From the NCBI GenBank assembly GCA_025201845.1, contig MU603933.1, positions 24,332 through 88,331 on the forward strand: DNA of 64,000 nt. The letters run 5' to 3'. This stretch comes from Martensiomyces pterosporus. Taxonomy: Eukaryota > Kickxellomycota > Kickxellomycetes > Kickxellales > Kickxellaceae. The notes under the pieces were generated by a model, which saw nothing but the letters and a program-made list of their open reading frames with translations, did no database searches and had not been told where the DNA came from. Within the stretch, counting starts at the first letter, position 1. Each line of letters opens with the position of its first letter. Position numbers and translations under genes: made by a program. This document shows, piece after piece, positions 48,463 to 60,200 of the stretch.

Positions 48463-49803
48463 ATGGATACCCTACAAGCAGCAGCAAGGGAGGAGGGGCT
48501 CGCCCTCGACGACATCAAGTTCGCCCAGGCCATGGACGCCAGGGACCCCTTGGCTCATTTGCGCGACGAATTCGAGATTCCAACGGTGAGCCAGGTGACC
48601 GGCAAGGAGAGCGCCAGCGGCGGCTCTTCCTGCACCTACCTGTGCGGCAACTCCTTGGGTCTCCTTCCAAAGCGGTCGCGCCGCATTCTGAACGAGGAGC
48701 TGACTGAGTGGGCGCAGAAGGGCGTTGTCGGCCACCACAGGCACTCCAAGGGCCGACCCTGGATCGAGTACCGCAAGCAGATAGTCGAGAAGATGGCGCC
48801 CATGTTTGGAGCCAAGCCCATCGAGGTCGGCGTCATGAACACGCTAACGGTGAATGTTCACCTGATGCTCGCAGCGTTCTACAAGCCAGCAGGAGCGCGC
48901 TACAAGATCCTTATCGAGAGCAAGGCGTTCCCCTCGGACCACTACGCTGTCGAGTCGCAGGTCCAGTGGCACAAGCTCCCTGCGGACGCCATGCTCCTGG
49001 CCAAGCCCCGGGATGGCGAGCTTACGCTGCGCACCGAGGATATCCTGAGCCTGATCGAGACCCAGGGCGACGAGATTGCCGTTGTCATGCTCAGTGGCGT
49101 GCAGTATTACACTGGGCAGGTGTTTGAGATGGAGAGGATCACAGCAGCTGCCCAGGCCAAGGGGTGCGTTGTGGGCTGGGACCTCGCCCACGCAGCCGGC
49201 AATATCCCCGTGAAGCTGCATGACTGGAACGTCGACTTTGCATGCTGGTGCACGTACAAGTACATGAACTCTGGGCCCGGCGGCATCTCTGGGTTCTTTG
49301 TCAACGAGCGCTACGCCCACGACAGCGATCTGGTCAGGCTCACGGGGTGGTGGGCGCACGACGAGAAGACCCGCTTCCAAATGACCAACCAGTTTGTCCC
49401 CAACGAGGGTGCTGCTGGGTTCGAGATCTCGAACACGCCGATTCTCATCGCCGCGTCTCTGCTTGGGTCGCTCGAGGTGTTTGAGCAGACAGGCATGGAG
49501 GAGCTCAGAGGCAAGTCCGTGCTTATGACCACGTACCTCGAGTACCTATTGGACAAGCATGCCGGCGGGGACATCCAAGTCATCACGCCCAGGGATCACC
49601 GCGGGGCTCAGCTCTCTCTGCTCTTCACGACCGAGCTGTTCGAGCCTGTTTTCCGCGCCTTGATGGATGCCGGCGTCATCTGTGATGAGCGTAAGCCCAA
49701 CTGCATCCGCATTGCTCCCGTCCCGCTGTACAACACATTCAGCGACGTGTGGACGTGCGCTGAGATTATCCGCGGCGCCATTGCCTCTGCAAAGCAGCAG
49801 TAG
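48463..49803 (+). CDS. BNA5: Kynureninase
   Basis: The intron-free gene encodes 446 residues starting MDTLQAAAREEGLALDD. Visible marks are YLCGNSLGLLPKRSRRIL, GVVGHHRHSKGRPWIEYR, the PLP-binding Lys266 in WCTYKYMNSGPGGISGFF, DLAHAAGNIPVKLHDWNVDF, and a C-terminal small domain with RIAPVPLYNTFSDVW. The PLP enzyme cleaves 3-hydroxykynurenine to 3-hydroxyanthranilate in de novo NAD synthesis. Length matches the eukaryotic family (yeast Bna5 453). The start is the only in-frame ATG near a short pyrimidine-rich leader. Confidence 0.95.
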   Translation: MDTLQAAAREEGLALDDIKFAQAMDARDPLAHLRDEFEIPTVSQVTGKESASGGSSCTYLCGNSLGLLPKRSRRILNEELTEWAQKGVVGHHRHSKGRPWIEYRKQIVEKMAPMFGAKPIEVGVMNTLTVNVHLMLAAFYKPAGARYKILIESKAFPSDHYAVESQVQWHKLPADAMLLAKPRDGELTLRTEDILSLIETQGDEIAVVMLSGVQYYTGQVFEMERITAAAQAKGCVVGWDLAHAAGNIPVKLHDWNVDFACWCTYKYMNSGPGGISGFFVNERYAHDSDLVRLTGWWAHDEKTRFQMTNQFVPNEGAAGFEISNTPILIAASLLGSLEVFEQTGMEELRGKSVLMTTYLEYLLDKHAGGDIQVITPRDHRGAQLSLLFTTELFEPVFRALMDAGVICDERKPNCIRIAPVPLYNTFSDVWTCAEIIRGAIASAKQQ

Positions 49804-50105
49804 GCGGTGGCCTCGGGCATCATCGTCAGCATCAGCATCAGCATCAGCATCAGTGTAAGCAGCAAAGGGCCCTCTGGAGTCACGTGCATCGCTGTGCTGG
49901 CAGCTGGTGCTTTTGCCCCGACCCTCCTGTCTTTTCCTGCAAGCCCATTTTGCCTAGTATCCTCTTCTTGCATTTGGCCCGGTCCGCCTTAGCTTTCTGC
50001 TTCAGAGTTTTTATACTTGAATCTGTGTTTTATCGCTGCCCGTAAGCGCCGCCCCCGATAGTTCTCGTCTTGAAAATCAGCCGCCGTGTGTGCTCCAGAT
50101 TGTAA
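49804..50105. other. Intergenic region kynureninase / DNAJC11 gene
   Basis: Includes the CAGCAT repeat and TCACGTGC at 49880-49887, about 220 bases before the DNAJC11 start. No gene is seen. Confidence 0.45.
49827..49853. repeat. (CAGCAT)n repeat after the kynureninase gene
   Basis: About four and a half CAGCAT units in the presumed 3' UTR of kynureninase, about 25 bases past the stop codon. Confidence 0.8.
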
Positions 50106-52097
50106 ATGAGCGACAGCGAGGCTTGGAATGAACAGCTGGAGGAGGAGCGGCTGCGCGACATGGAGCGCGAGTGGGCGGCCACGTCCGAAGGCGGCGTGGA
50201 CTACTACTCCGTTCTGAATGTCTCGCGTGAGGCCACAAGCGACGACGTTCGCGAGGCGTACAAACGGCTAAGCCGCCTGTTCCATCCAGATCGGCACCAC
50301 AGCGCCGAGAAGCGGGAGTGGGCACAGCGGCAGTTCCACAGCATCCAGCGCGCATACGAGGTTCTGACCGACCCCGCGCGCCGCGCAGCCTTTGACCAGT
50401 TCGGCGAGCAGGGGCTGCGCAGCGGCATGGCTGTGGGGTACAAGATGCACTCGGCGCAGGAGCTGCGAGAGTCTTTCGAGCGCGAGGCGCGCAAGCGCCG
50501 CTTGGAGGAGGTGGAGCAGTGGGTGCAGTCAAAGTCCGACATCACTGCTGAACTGGACTCGGCAAAGCTCGTGTCGCCGATGATCAGGCAGCTGCTGGCA
50601 AAGGCTGGCGTGCACAGCGTGCCTGCCAGCGATCTGGTCAACGTCAAGCAGCTGTTTATGCGGCATTCGTTCACCGCCGGCTTGACAGATAATCTCTCGG
50701 GCACCCTCACGGGCCACATGGTCTCGCGCAACAACCGCGGGGCTGGAAACATCATTGGAACGCTCAAGCGCACGTTTGGCCCGCAGTCGTGGGTGTCGCT
50801 CAGCGTGCCTGCCTTGCCGCCGTACGTGGTCACCATGAAGTCGACGTACCAGCCGATGGCAGAGGCATTCTGCACGGGTCAGGTGTCGATGCACTCGCTG
50901 GACCTGTCCTCGCCGCCGTCAGCCACAGTGACCCTGGGCCGGCTGATGACAAACACCACCACGGCGTTTATGACCATGCGCACGGGGAACCAGTACGCGC
51001 TGGGTCCGTTCTGGAGAAATAGCCCGACCCGCATCCCACCGCCGGCAGTGCCCAGGAGGCCTGGCAGGCCAGCACGCATGCTGCCGCGCGAGCCCAGCGG
51101 CGTATCTGTTGGCCTCTCGGGGAAGCACGGAGAGAAGGGCGAGTTTGTCCTGGATGTCAGCGCTGGGCTGCAGCAGTCGCACATTTCGGCGAACTACACG
51201 CGCAAAATAGACAGCCACTTTTCGGTCTCGGGCGGCGTGGTCGTTGTCGGCGTTGGCGCGCCAATGCCCGAAGGCACGTATGACCGGATCGGCGACGATG
51301 GCGGCAATGCCGCCGGCGTGAGCAGCGTCGCAACGGGGCTTCAGGGCATTGGCGAGGTGTCTGCAAACATCGCTGTCGAGGGGGAAGTCGATGACTGGAC
51401 AAAGGTTGGGTGGAAGGTCGACTTTGGCCTCACGTCGGGCGTCAAGGTCACCGTCCACCTTCAGCGCCTGGGCCACCGCATCCAGCTCCCAGTGCTGCTG
51501 ACGCCCCTGCTGGAAGCCGACCTGCTCCTCTATGCGGCCGGCATTCCGTTCGCGCTGGCCTTTGGCCTGCACTACACTGTGCTCAAGCCCCGCCGCCGCA
51601 GGCGGATCCAGCAGCGGATGGAGGAGCTCAAGGAGGAGCAGCGGTACCAGCTCTTCCAGCAAAAGCGCCACGCTGAGGAGGCCGTCCGCCTGATGGCCGC
51701 ATCCGTCGAGCGCAGCCGCAGCACCGCGCGGTCCACTGGCGGGCTTGTTATCGAGGCTGCGTACTACGGCGACCTGCCATTCGGAATCGCCTCGCAAAAC
51801 ACCAACTCGCTCTCTGCCACACTGGATACAATTGAGGCGTCCCGCAAGGCACTGAGCACAACTGATGAGCCTCGCGCGTGCGACGTCACGCTGGCCCTGC
51901 ATGCTCTTATCTCGAACAGCCAGCTGGTCATTGCTGGCGGCGGCAGCAAGAGGTTCTTGCCCGGGTTCTATGACCCCGCATTTGGCGCCAAAAAGTCGCT
52001 GTTTGTGCGCTATAGCTTCAAGGGCGTGCTCCATGAGGTCATTGCCAGGGACGACCAGCCGCTGGCTATCCCGATGAAGGCGCACTCGATCGAGTAG
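50106..52097 (+). CDS. DNAJC11: DNAJC11-like J-domain protein (DUF3395), mitochondrial outer membrane/MICOS-linked
   Basis: The intron-free gene encodes 663 residues. The J domain spans about 33-96 with the catalytic HPD at 60-62 (LSRLFHPDRHH). A charged linker follows (about 115-165). The middle is beta-rich (about 170-480), consistent with the beta-barrel-like region of DNAJC11, then a hydrophobic segment near 475-495 (LPVLLTPLLEADLLLYAAGI) and a coiled stretch. The C-terminal DUF3395 is visible as QLVIAGGGSKRFLPGFYDP and KKSLFVRYSFKGVLHEVIAR. Animal DNAJC11 is about 560 residues, is associated with MICOS and SAM, and shapes cristae. A signal peptide is absent. A plausible fungal role is similar. 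Confidence 0.88.
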   Translation: MSDSEAWNEQLEEERLRDMEREWAATSEGGVDYYSVLNVSREATSDDVREAYKRLSRLFHPDRHHSAEKREWAQRQFHSIQRAYEVLTDPARRAAFDQFGEQGLRSGMAVGYKMHSAQELRESFEREARKRRLEEVEQWVQSKSDITAELDSAKLVSPMIRQLLAKAGVHSVPASDLVNVKQLFMRHSFTAGLTDNLSGTLTGHMVSRNNRGAGNIIGTLKRTFGPQSWVSLSVPALPPYVVTMKSTYQPMAEAFCTGQVSMHSLDLSSPPSATVTLGRLMTNTTTAFMTMRTGNQYALGPFWRNSPTRIPPPAVPRRPGRPARMLPREPSGVSVGLSGKHGEKGEFVLDVSAGLQQSHISANYTRKIDSHFSVSGGVVVVGVGAPMPEGTYDRIGDDGGNAAGVSSVATGLQGIGEVSANIAVEGEVDDWTKVGWKVDFGLTSGVKVTVHLQRLGHRIQLPVLLTPLLEADLLLYAAGIPFALAFGLHYTVLKPRRRRRIQQRMEELKEEQRYQLFQQKRHAEEAVRLMAASVERSRSTARSTGGLVIEAAYYGDLPFGIASQNTNSLSATLDTIEASRKALSTTDEPRACDVTLALHALISNSQLVIAGGGSKRFLPGFYDPAFGAKKSLFVRYSFKGVLHEVIARDDQPLAIPMKAHSIE

Positions 52098-52389
52098 GCC
52101 TGTGTCATTGACAGGTGCCTTCGTTTTGCGCATTGGCCCACTCACTCTACACCAAAATAGAACCTGAATCTTGAGCAAATGTGACTCACGGGAGCAGTAG
52201 CGAGTGTCCCAGGCCCCGCTGCCCCTCCTTCAGCACCCCACATGAACAAACACGCTATCAATGTCCCTTCTTTGACCCAGCAGCTGCTTTTACCGCTCTA
52301 TTTTCCTTTCTCTAATACACCTGCCGCGCCTTTGCAGCAGCCCTCTACATTTGCAATTCGCTCCGATTTGTAGTTTTGTACCCGTGCCC

Positions 52390-53781
52390 ATGCAATTCTT
52401 GTTCAGGCGAGTAGCTGCCGGAGCTGCGCCGCGCACCCGGTGCTGCTCGCGCAGCTACTCGGGAAAGAGCCACTACGACGAGACTGTCGTCTACAAGGTA
52501 AACACCACAGACCCACGCCCCAAAAAGCCAGCACCCACTCCGTGCTGGCATCTGTCTACACGCCCGATGCTCACACAATGCTCCTGGCCTGCCTCGCTGT
52601 AGTACGCCAGCCAAAAGATCAAGCCTGTCAGCGTCAAGGAGCTGCTCAAGTATGGACAGCCGCCATTATCGAAGGAGAGCATCCTGGACTCCGTCGCCTA
52701 CTCGCAGGCAGAGCTGCCGGTGCGTCTCGCAAAGCGCGTGATATCGTTCCACAGACTGCCGTTCATAGTCGGCACGAACCCGCATATTGCACGTGTCTAT
52801 AACCAGTACTACGAGGCATTTGACCGCCTGCATGCGTTTGCGCCGGTCACTGATCTGGATGCCGAGTGGGAGTTCACGCGCGCACTCGAGCGGCAGACAC
52901 AAATCCTGGTCGACGTCATCCCCACCATCGCGCAGGGGTTCCTGGAGTGCAAGCAGTATATGCCGCGCGAAGAAAGGGCTACTTTCATCAACGATTTGAT
53001 CCGCTCTAGAATCGGGCTGAGAGTCATTGGCGAGCAGCACGTTGCGCTGTCGTACCAGTTCCGCAAAGAACAGGAGAGAAGGGACAAGGGGTCAAGCACT
53101 GCCAGCAGCAGCAGCAGTGCAAGACACAAGGTCAGGGGCTCGGGCGGGATGGACGATGTGTGGGTGGGCACTATACACACAAAGCTTCTTCCAGCGAGCA
53201 TGATGGAGCAGTGCGGGCAGATGGTGCAAAACATGTGCGAGCTCTACTACGGCACAGCACCCAGTTATTACGTGGACGGCGACGTGAAAGAAACCATCAG
53301 CTACATCCCCTCGCACTTTGAGTACATTACGTGCGAGCTGCTGAAGAACGCGTTCAGAGCAACCGTCGACTTTAGTGCCAAGACACACAGGCTATCGCAC
53401 CCGCCAATCCAGATCACCATCACAAAGGGCGAAGGGTATGTGGGCGTGCGTATTCGCGACCAGGGAGGGGGCATCACAAAGGAAAACATGCGCAACGTGT
53501 TTGAGTACTCGTGGTCGACCATGCAGAAGGACAGTGCTGACGACAGCGGCAGCGGTGCCGGCGGATCGTCAATGGCTGGCATGTCGCTTCAAACCAACCT
53601 GGCGTTGCAGCAGGGAATCGGCGGCCCCATTGCTGGGCTGGGATTCGGACTGCCCATGGCCCGCCTGTATGCCGGGTACTTTGGTGGCTCGCTGGACATT
53701 GTCTCGATGGAGGGGTACGGCTGCGATGTGTTCCTGAAGCTGCGTAGCATCGAGGGCAGCGTGGAGGAGAAGCAGATCTAG
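52390..53781 (+). CDS. Mitochondrial protein kinase of the PDK/BCKDK family
   Basis: Exon 1 is 52390-52497 (MQFLFRRVAAGAAPRTRCCS, a mitochondrial targeting type) and exon 2 is 52603-53781, phase 0 with GTAAAC/TGTAG ends; 428 residues. After the leader comes HYDETVVYKYASQKIKPVSV, then the helical domain with LPVRLAKRVISFHRLPFIVG. The GHKL ATPase part has the N-box ELLKNAFRATVDF, G1 IRDQGGGI, and G2 GLGFGLPMARLYAGYFGG. These kinases phosphorylate the E1 subunit of pyruvate or branched-chain keto-acid dehydrogenase in the matrix. The region before the core slightly favours BCKDK, but I cannot separate the two by eye. A low-complexity Ser-rich insert (TASSSSSARHK) sits in the middle. Confidence 0.85.
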
Positions 53782-53931
53782 GCGGCTTGTTGCTGCGTCC
53801 AGCTGCTGTCACGTTTTCCCCATCATTCGCCTGTTGCATGGAGGTGCTTTATAGGCCCAGCCGCCATGTGGGCATGCTGGGCCGCTCAGTGCAGCTGCTC
53901 CACCCCACTCACCCTCACGCAAATAGCAGAA

Positions 53932-54138
53932 ATGGTCAAGGCTGTCAAGGGAACGCTTATTGAATGCGACCAGGCTGCGCGCGAGGTTCTTCTGAAGCTC
54001 AACTCGACCGACAAGTTCATCATCGAGGACCTCGACAGCACGCACCTGTTCATAAACTCGACGCACCTGGAGAGGATCCGCGAAGCGCTGGACGAGCTCA
54101 TGAACGAAAACACGTACAAGATCGAGACGCTCACGTAG
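53932..54138 (+). CDS. TFB5: TFIIH core subunit Tfb5 (GTF2H5/TTDA)
   Basis: This is a 68-residue ORF starting MVKAVKGTLIECDQAAREVL. The rest (KFIIEDLDSTHLFINSTHLE, then RIREALDELMNENTY) matches Tfb5 end to end; family length is 71-72. The protein dimerises with the Tfb2 C-terminus and stimulates the XPB ATPase in nucleotide excision repair and transcription initiation. An upstream in-frame extension to 53866 is not used. It is followed by AATAAA near 54203, and is convergent with the BEACH-domain gene. Confidence 0.93.
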   Translation: MVKAVKGTLIECDQAAREVLLKLNSTDKFIIEDLDSTHLFINSTHLERIREALDELMNENTYKIETLT

Positions 54139-54263
54139 CCTCGAATCGCAGCTCGGAGTGGCGAGGACTGTATAAATAGTGGTGGCATTTAAAGTAGCCG
54201 TTAAATAAAATAAAAAAGAAACTGAAATGCAGGATAGCTGCTGCCGGTGTCTCTGGTCTTGCG

Positions 54264-57200
54264 CTAGTGGAGGTAGGAGAGGTCTGCTGAGATGACAACG
54301 ATGCGGCCGCCCTCGCATCCGACGACCAGTTGCTGTTCGGTCACTCCGCTCCAAGCCACCGAGCAGCCGCAGGCAGGAAGCTCAAACTGCCTGACTATCC
54401 CAAGCGTGTGGGTGTCAAAAACAGCAACGCGAGAGTCGAGGCTCACACAGGCGCCAAACCTGCCGTCTCTGGTAAGCGCAATGTCTCTGAGGTGGCGGAC
54501 CAGTTTGCGCGTGCGCAAATGCCGGCCGTTGATGTTGTAGACGTGCAGTGCAGCCACCTCTGACGCACCTTCGCCATGCTCAGTCTGCCGGCTCTGCGGT
54601 GCCGAGGCACTGCTCTGCTGGCTACTCTCGTACATTCCCTGGCTGCCAGCGCTGGAGGAGGCGCCTGTAGTGCTTGTGCTGTCCGCCCGGCTAAATTCCT
54701 GCGGCTTTTGGGGCATGACTCTGGAGCTCTGGTTAAGCGAGCGTACAGGATCGAGTCTGTCGCAGTAGTCAGTGGAGTTTAGCGACCCGGATACGCTATA
54801 GCATACCACAAGAGCCTCGGCGCTCAATAGCACTCGCTCGACTCTGGAGTACCCTTCCTGGTGGCGGGAAACAGACGGGACGATGTCGTCAGAGCACGTA
54901 GAGTCGGGGCTCGCTGGAGCCAGCGTACGAAGGTACTGCCCGGCTCTTCTAGTCCACAGTATGACTGTGCCATCAGCAGATGCGCTAGCTATAGTGTCGT
55001 GGTCGGTGCTGATAGCCACATCCAGCACCGCTGCATCGTGGCCATGGAGGACATGGTTAAGCATCCACTTGCCGCCCTTGGTCCCAGCCGCCCTAGCACC
55101 GCTGCTGCCTCCACCGCTGGTGTATGCAGCCATGCTTGTATACCCGATATCGGTGTTCATTGGATCTGCTAAGCCGGAGGCGAACATCAGAGGCGCAGCA
55201 GCGCCAATCGCCCCTGCACCCATCTGCCCGCCATCTGCGCCAAAGATCATGCTGCCGCTGCCTGCGCCAGCTCCAAAGTCGACGCTGAGCACAGACACAG
55301 TGCCTTGGCTGGACCCAATGGCAACGCTGCCGCCATCATCGCTGACCGACACACACGTTTGCTGGCCAGGCAGGTAGACGTAGGACGAGGCATTCATCGT
55401 GTCCAAAAGACGCGCTGCTAGCGGGATAAATACACTAGGCGGCGCCGACATTCCTGTAGGGTCACTCTCAGCCACGCCGGCATCCGAACCAGATGCCTGC
55501 TTGTCGCTGTCTGAACCGCCCAGTAGACTGCCTCCAAATAAGCCGCCAAATCCACGGCCAGCTGGCGCACTCGCCGGTTTGCTGGCTGCCGGAGATGCCC
55601 TATTGCGATGCGGTGGCCTCGACATTGCGCCAACAACTGCGCCTGCGTATGCATTGGTCATGCTGATGCTGCGGCTGGTTGGGACCATTGCGCTAACAAG
55701 CGCTGCTCTCTGTGGCGTGTCTGGTGCCGGTGGCCGCTCGCCTGCGATGCGCGTGCACTTGACTGTGCCGTCATGGTGCGCACAGCTTACCAGCAGTTCC
55801 GGCATATTCGGGATAGTGGCATACGATACAGGTCGCTGGTGTGCCACTGCAAATCGCTGGCTGTCGCTTGGGGGGCTCGCTGCAGAAAGCATATAGTACC
55901 CTTCAACAAGCGGCTCCACTGCAAGCTGGAACTTGTAGTCGTGGCTGGTAAACAGCGACAGCTGGTACACGCTGACCCGGCCCGAGGAATCGACTGCTGT
56001 AATCGTCTCCTTTGCTGCTCGATGGCTGTGGCTGCCCAAGGCTGCCGTGCCCATGTTGGACGCCACTGATGCCGCGGCAGTCGCTGCTTGTGAAGACTGG
56101 CGAGTTCGAGCATCTGGCCAGGGCATCGACCCTAGTGCTGGCATAGGCTGCTGCCCCGGTGGAGTGCGCTGTGGGCTGCTAATAAACGAGATGTCGCAGT
56201 TGGATGCCTGCAGGACAAAGTGCTGCACCTGGCCAGTTGGGCTAGTCAATGGAGTATACAGCGGCGGCGGCAGGTGCGCATGCCTTGCGGGGTGCGGCGC
56301 AGTGAACAGCTGCGTGGGTGTTTGGCCAAAGTAGTTGATCTGGCTCTCAACGCTGGCGCGCTCAATGGGGTCCTGGATGGAGTCCAGATTCACAGCGCCC
56401 TCATATGTCAGGTAGTAGAACACGTTGTGCGATTTCACAGCCTCGGGCCCACGCTGCTTGTACCCAAAAATCAAGTCGATCCACCTGTGCAAGTTGGCTG
56501 AAACGTAGTCTGACTCCAGCGCCTGGCGGTTGATTCTGACAAACTCCTCTGGCGTTGATGCCCAGGGCGGAAGCTTTACATCGCCCAGTCGCGTGCCGTC
56601 TTGCTTCTTTCCCAGATCAACGCTGCTGAGGTTGACCAGGAACTCAGGCAGGTAGAAGAACTCAGGCACAAGCTCCTTGACGTCCCCAGGACCAGTCATG
56701 CAAGAGTTCCAGGCGTCGCTGATCGAGTGGAACTGGCGATCAGCATGGTCGAATTTCCCGCTCTGCAGGGAGATGTGCACTGAGGTGAACGGCTCCGTGC
56801 GAATCAGATAGTATGCCACCGAGGCTGCAGACGAGTAGTGCGTTCCATAGTGGAATTTCTTGATGCGCCCAGTAGGATCCTCAAACGTCTCGTATCTCTC
56901 AACAAAATGGCGCAGACGCCTCTCGTTTAGGGCACCGATTGGGCGAGACAGGTCGCGGTACACTCTTGGGTCTTGAAGGTCCAGCCACTTGCTGGTATAA
57001 TCGCTGATGATCCAGGGGAAAACAGGGTACTGGGACAAGTCGTTGTACGACCGGCCCGCCACCGTGTTGAGAGCCATGAGATAGTCAAAGTTGCTCAGCT
57101 CGCCGTGTTGCCAACGCTCGGTAAGCTTCAGCCGGCTCAGCAGGCCAGGCGGCGACTTTATGTCAGATAGAGACAGCCCGCTATTTGCCGCCGACAGCGA

Positions 57201-60200
57201 GGTTATCTTCCACATCAGCTGCAGCAGATCCTTCTTGTCTGGGATGTTGAGGAACACCGATGTGTGGTCAGCGAAGAATATTTCGAGTGCCGACTTTCGC
57301 AGCATGTAGCGCCTAAAGTGGATCTGGTGTATCTGAGACAGAGGCCATGAAATGTCGCGGCCTAGCTCGGTGCGAATGAGTTGAGGCGTGCTGTCGCTGC
57401 CTGCTGACCTGCTGCTGCTGCTTTGCGATTTGGCCTTAGAGCCAGAGCTGCTGCTGTCAGATCCCTTGAAGCACGCCCGGCCGTCTTTATCACGGCCGAC
57501 TGCGAAGCGCAGCGAGGATTTGGTCAGCTCGACACGGCCACAGACACCGCCGAGAAGAACGATTCGCTCGCCAGCTACGCCCAGAAGCACTCTTCCGGGC
57601 TCTGCTGCTGCAACGACGGTTAGATCCTCGGAGGTCACCAGGCTCCACTCCTCATCGCCCTCAGGACCTTGTGCGTCGGGGTCTGCAATCCCCGAGATGG
57701 ACAAGGAAAGCTGTGGCACATCCTCGTCGCCATCAAACTCGGATCCGCTCCCAGCTCTATTTTGTGCGCTGGGTTTGCGCTGGGATCCCGTCCGGTCGCG
57801 TCTGCTAGCCGCCAAGTGGTGGTCCTCAAAGTGCGCGTTCTTAATTAGGCGCCGTCTCATGCGGCTGCTGTTCTCTGTAGCGTCAAGCATCCAATGATGC
57901 CTTGGGGTGTTGGACCGCCTAGATGACCGGGGTCTTACGCGCCAGGGGCCACGGGGACCAGACAGCTCACGCAATCGGCGGCGCCAGAGCCTGAGCCACG
58001 GCCCATGCTGCCCACCTGGGATCCAGCAAGGACCCTCAGCTGCGTCAGCCTTGACACGCGACGTCTCCTCGGCCTCAACAGGCAGCGTGCTTCCAGCCAC
58101 AGCTGTCTGCACATCCTTCACAGCACGCATCTGGGACGATTCGTCCTTGTATGAGTGGACAAGGACCTCACTGAGGATGCAGGCAAAGGCATCCTGCGAT
58201 GCCGATGCCTGCCGCATCTCCACCTCTTCCATGCTGCGCATCGATGGCATGAACCGCGTTCGGTACAGGTCCTGCCACTCGGGCGACTGGATGAATTGGA
58301 TGAACTGCTTTCTGTCCTGATCAAATCGGTACGCCGATTTGTTCTTCTTCAGGTTGCTTCCCAAAAAGACCCTCAGACACGTCTCTTCGAGGTGGGCGCG
58401 GAAGCGCTGGAACACAAGCATATACAGCTCTGCGATGCTGCCGCGAACAGATGCTTGCCCCGCACCATCCTTGCTAGGCAGAGGCTCGCTAGACTGGGGA
58501 GCGGCGTCGTGGGTGCTTGCTGCATGCGGCGGATCTGCAGCTTCGGCCTGCTCCTCGGCAAACATATAGGCCTCGTGGATATACCCAAGAGCTGCCAGTG
58601 CCTGCTGCGAGATTCCGCAAGCGCCATCGCACACAAATCCCGAGGCATCCGTCGATGGGAGCCCTGGGCCGGCCCCCAAGAACGGATGGCGCTCCAGCAG
58701 CTGCACCATGAAGGCGAGGCTCTCTTCAACCCGCTGAAGCTGCATGCTACGCACCCCTGACAGAATGAGGCGAAGGATCTGCTCGCACATAGGCGCCTTC
58801 AAGCCGGCCCGATGCTCGTCGATCTGAAGCATAAACCTGACCATCTCACGCGTAAGTTCCGGTGTGTCATCCCAGGGGCTGTGCTGGCTGCGGTATATCG
58901 TATCGCGGTCACTGGCTGGGTTGCTTGGCGCTGTTGCAGATGGGCTGGTCGATAGAGCCTTGAGCTTCTCGTGGTGAAAAGCAACGTACTCTTGGAACTG
59001 GTGATAGTTGAACAAAAAGTCAAGCGCATGCAGCACAAATGCTGCCAGATTCTGCAGCAGCACAGCGTTGTCGTCCTGCACTGCGCCTGCTGCTGCTGCT
59101 GCTGTTGTTGGAGAGAACTCGGACTGTGCCTGCGACAGAACAGCAGACATTAGCCGCAATGCCAGCGGCACGGAGCCCGTTGGCGTGTACGCCCAGAGCC
59201 TCAGTATCGATCTATGGACTTCGTCGGCGCAGTCTGGCCTGCGCCTAAATAGGTTCCAAACGAGGACCCGGATCAAGTCAACCGTAGCCTGCGACCAATC
59301 TGCCGCCGACGCCATGAGTTCTGCCTCTGCCTGCACAGACAAGGAGTTGATATCACGATCGAAATGGCTGCCATACGCCCTACCGGTTCCTTCCAGCGGC
59401 TGTTTGTCCATAGTATTCCGTAGCTGAGATGCGCGTCGTTCAACCCATGCCTTGCGTGCAGCGGCATGGCCGATAGCAAGGCTCTGCAAATGCTGGTCCA
59501 AGGTTGTGTGTGGAATGAGCTCCAAGTGGTCGACTGCCTTTACATACACCTCGGCCAGCCGATACGGCTGAGCTGCACCTTTCCTGGGGACGGCATCCAC
59601 GTTTGGGGATGACGCGGCGCAGTGTGCCGCAATGCTTGCTTCGCTGGTAAGGTACCCAGCCAGAACCACCATGGTCACAAGCATGTTTAACACCGAGAGC
59701 TGTGACGAGCACAGAGCATCATAGTTCCTGGGCTCGTCATTCAACAGACGATGCAAATCATTGATGACCATGACCCGAATTGCAGGATCCGTGCCAGGTG
59801 CACAAGCCAGCTCAAGAATAGCATTGCACGCGTCTGCAGTTTGGATCAGGCGTGATGGCAGTGGGCTAACAAACGACTCTTGCCCGTCAGTGGTGGCAGC
59901 CTCAAGCACTGCGACGTCATCCTTTGCGGATAAAGCTGCTGACAGGTTGCGCACATGCTGCGGAGCCCTTTTGCCCGGCATCCCATCCAAGTGGCCCCTT
60001 GCTGCTGACGAGATGTTGGCACTAGCCAGCAAAGATGCATGGTCGCGCAAGGCCAAGCAAAGCAGCGAACGATACAAGGCCGGAGTCAGCGCCCGCTTCG
60101 TGCGCACCAGAGCCAAAGCCCGCGACACGTCGTCAGACTCAATGGCCACTGAAGCACGGCCACGGAAGCTGTTGGTCAGCCGACTAGCTGCGCTCTCATA

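Noticed and set aside
50919..52178. 419-codon minus-strand ORF opposite the DNAJC11 gene
   Set aside because: Shadow frame; the sense protein is clearly conserved.
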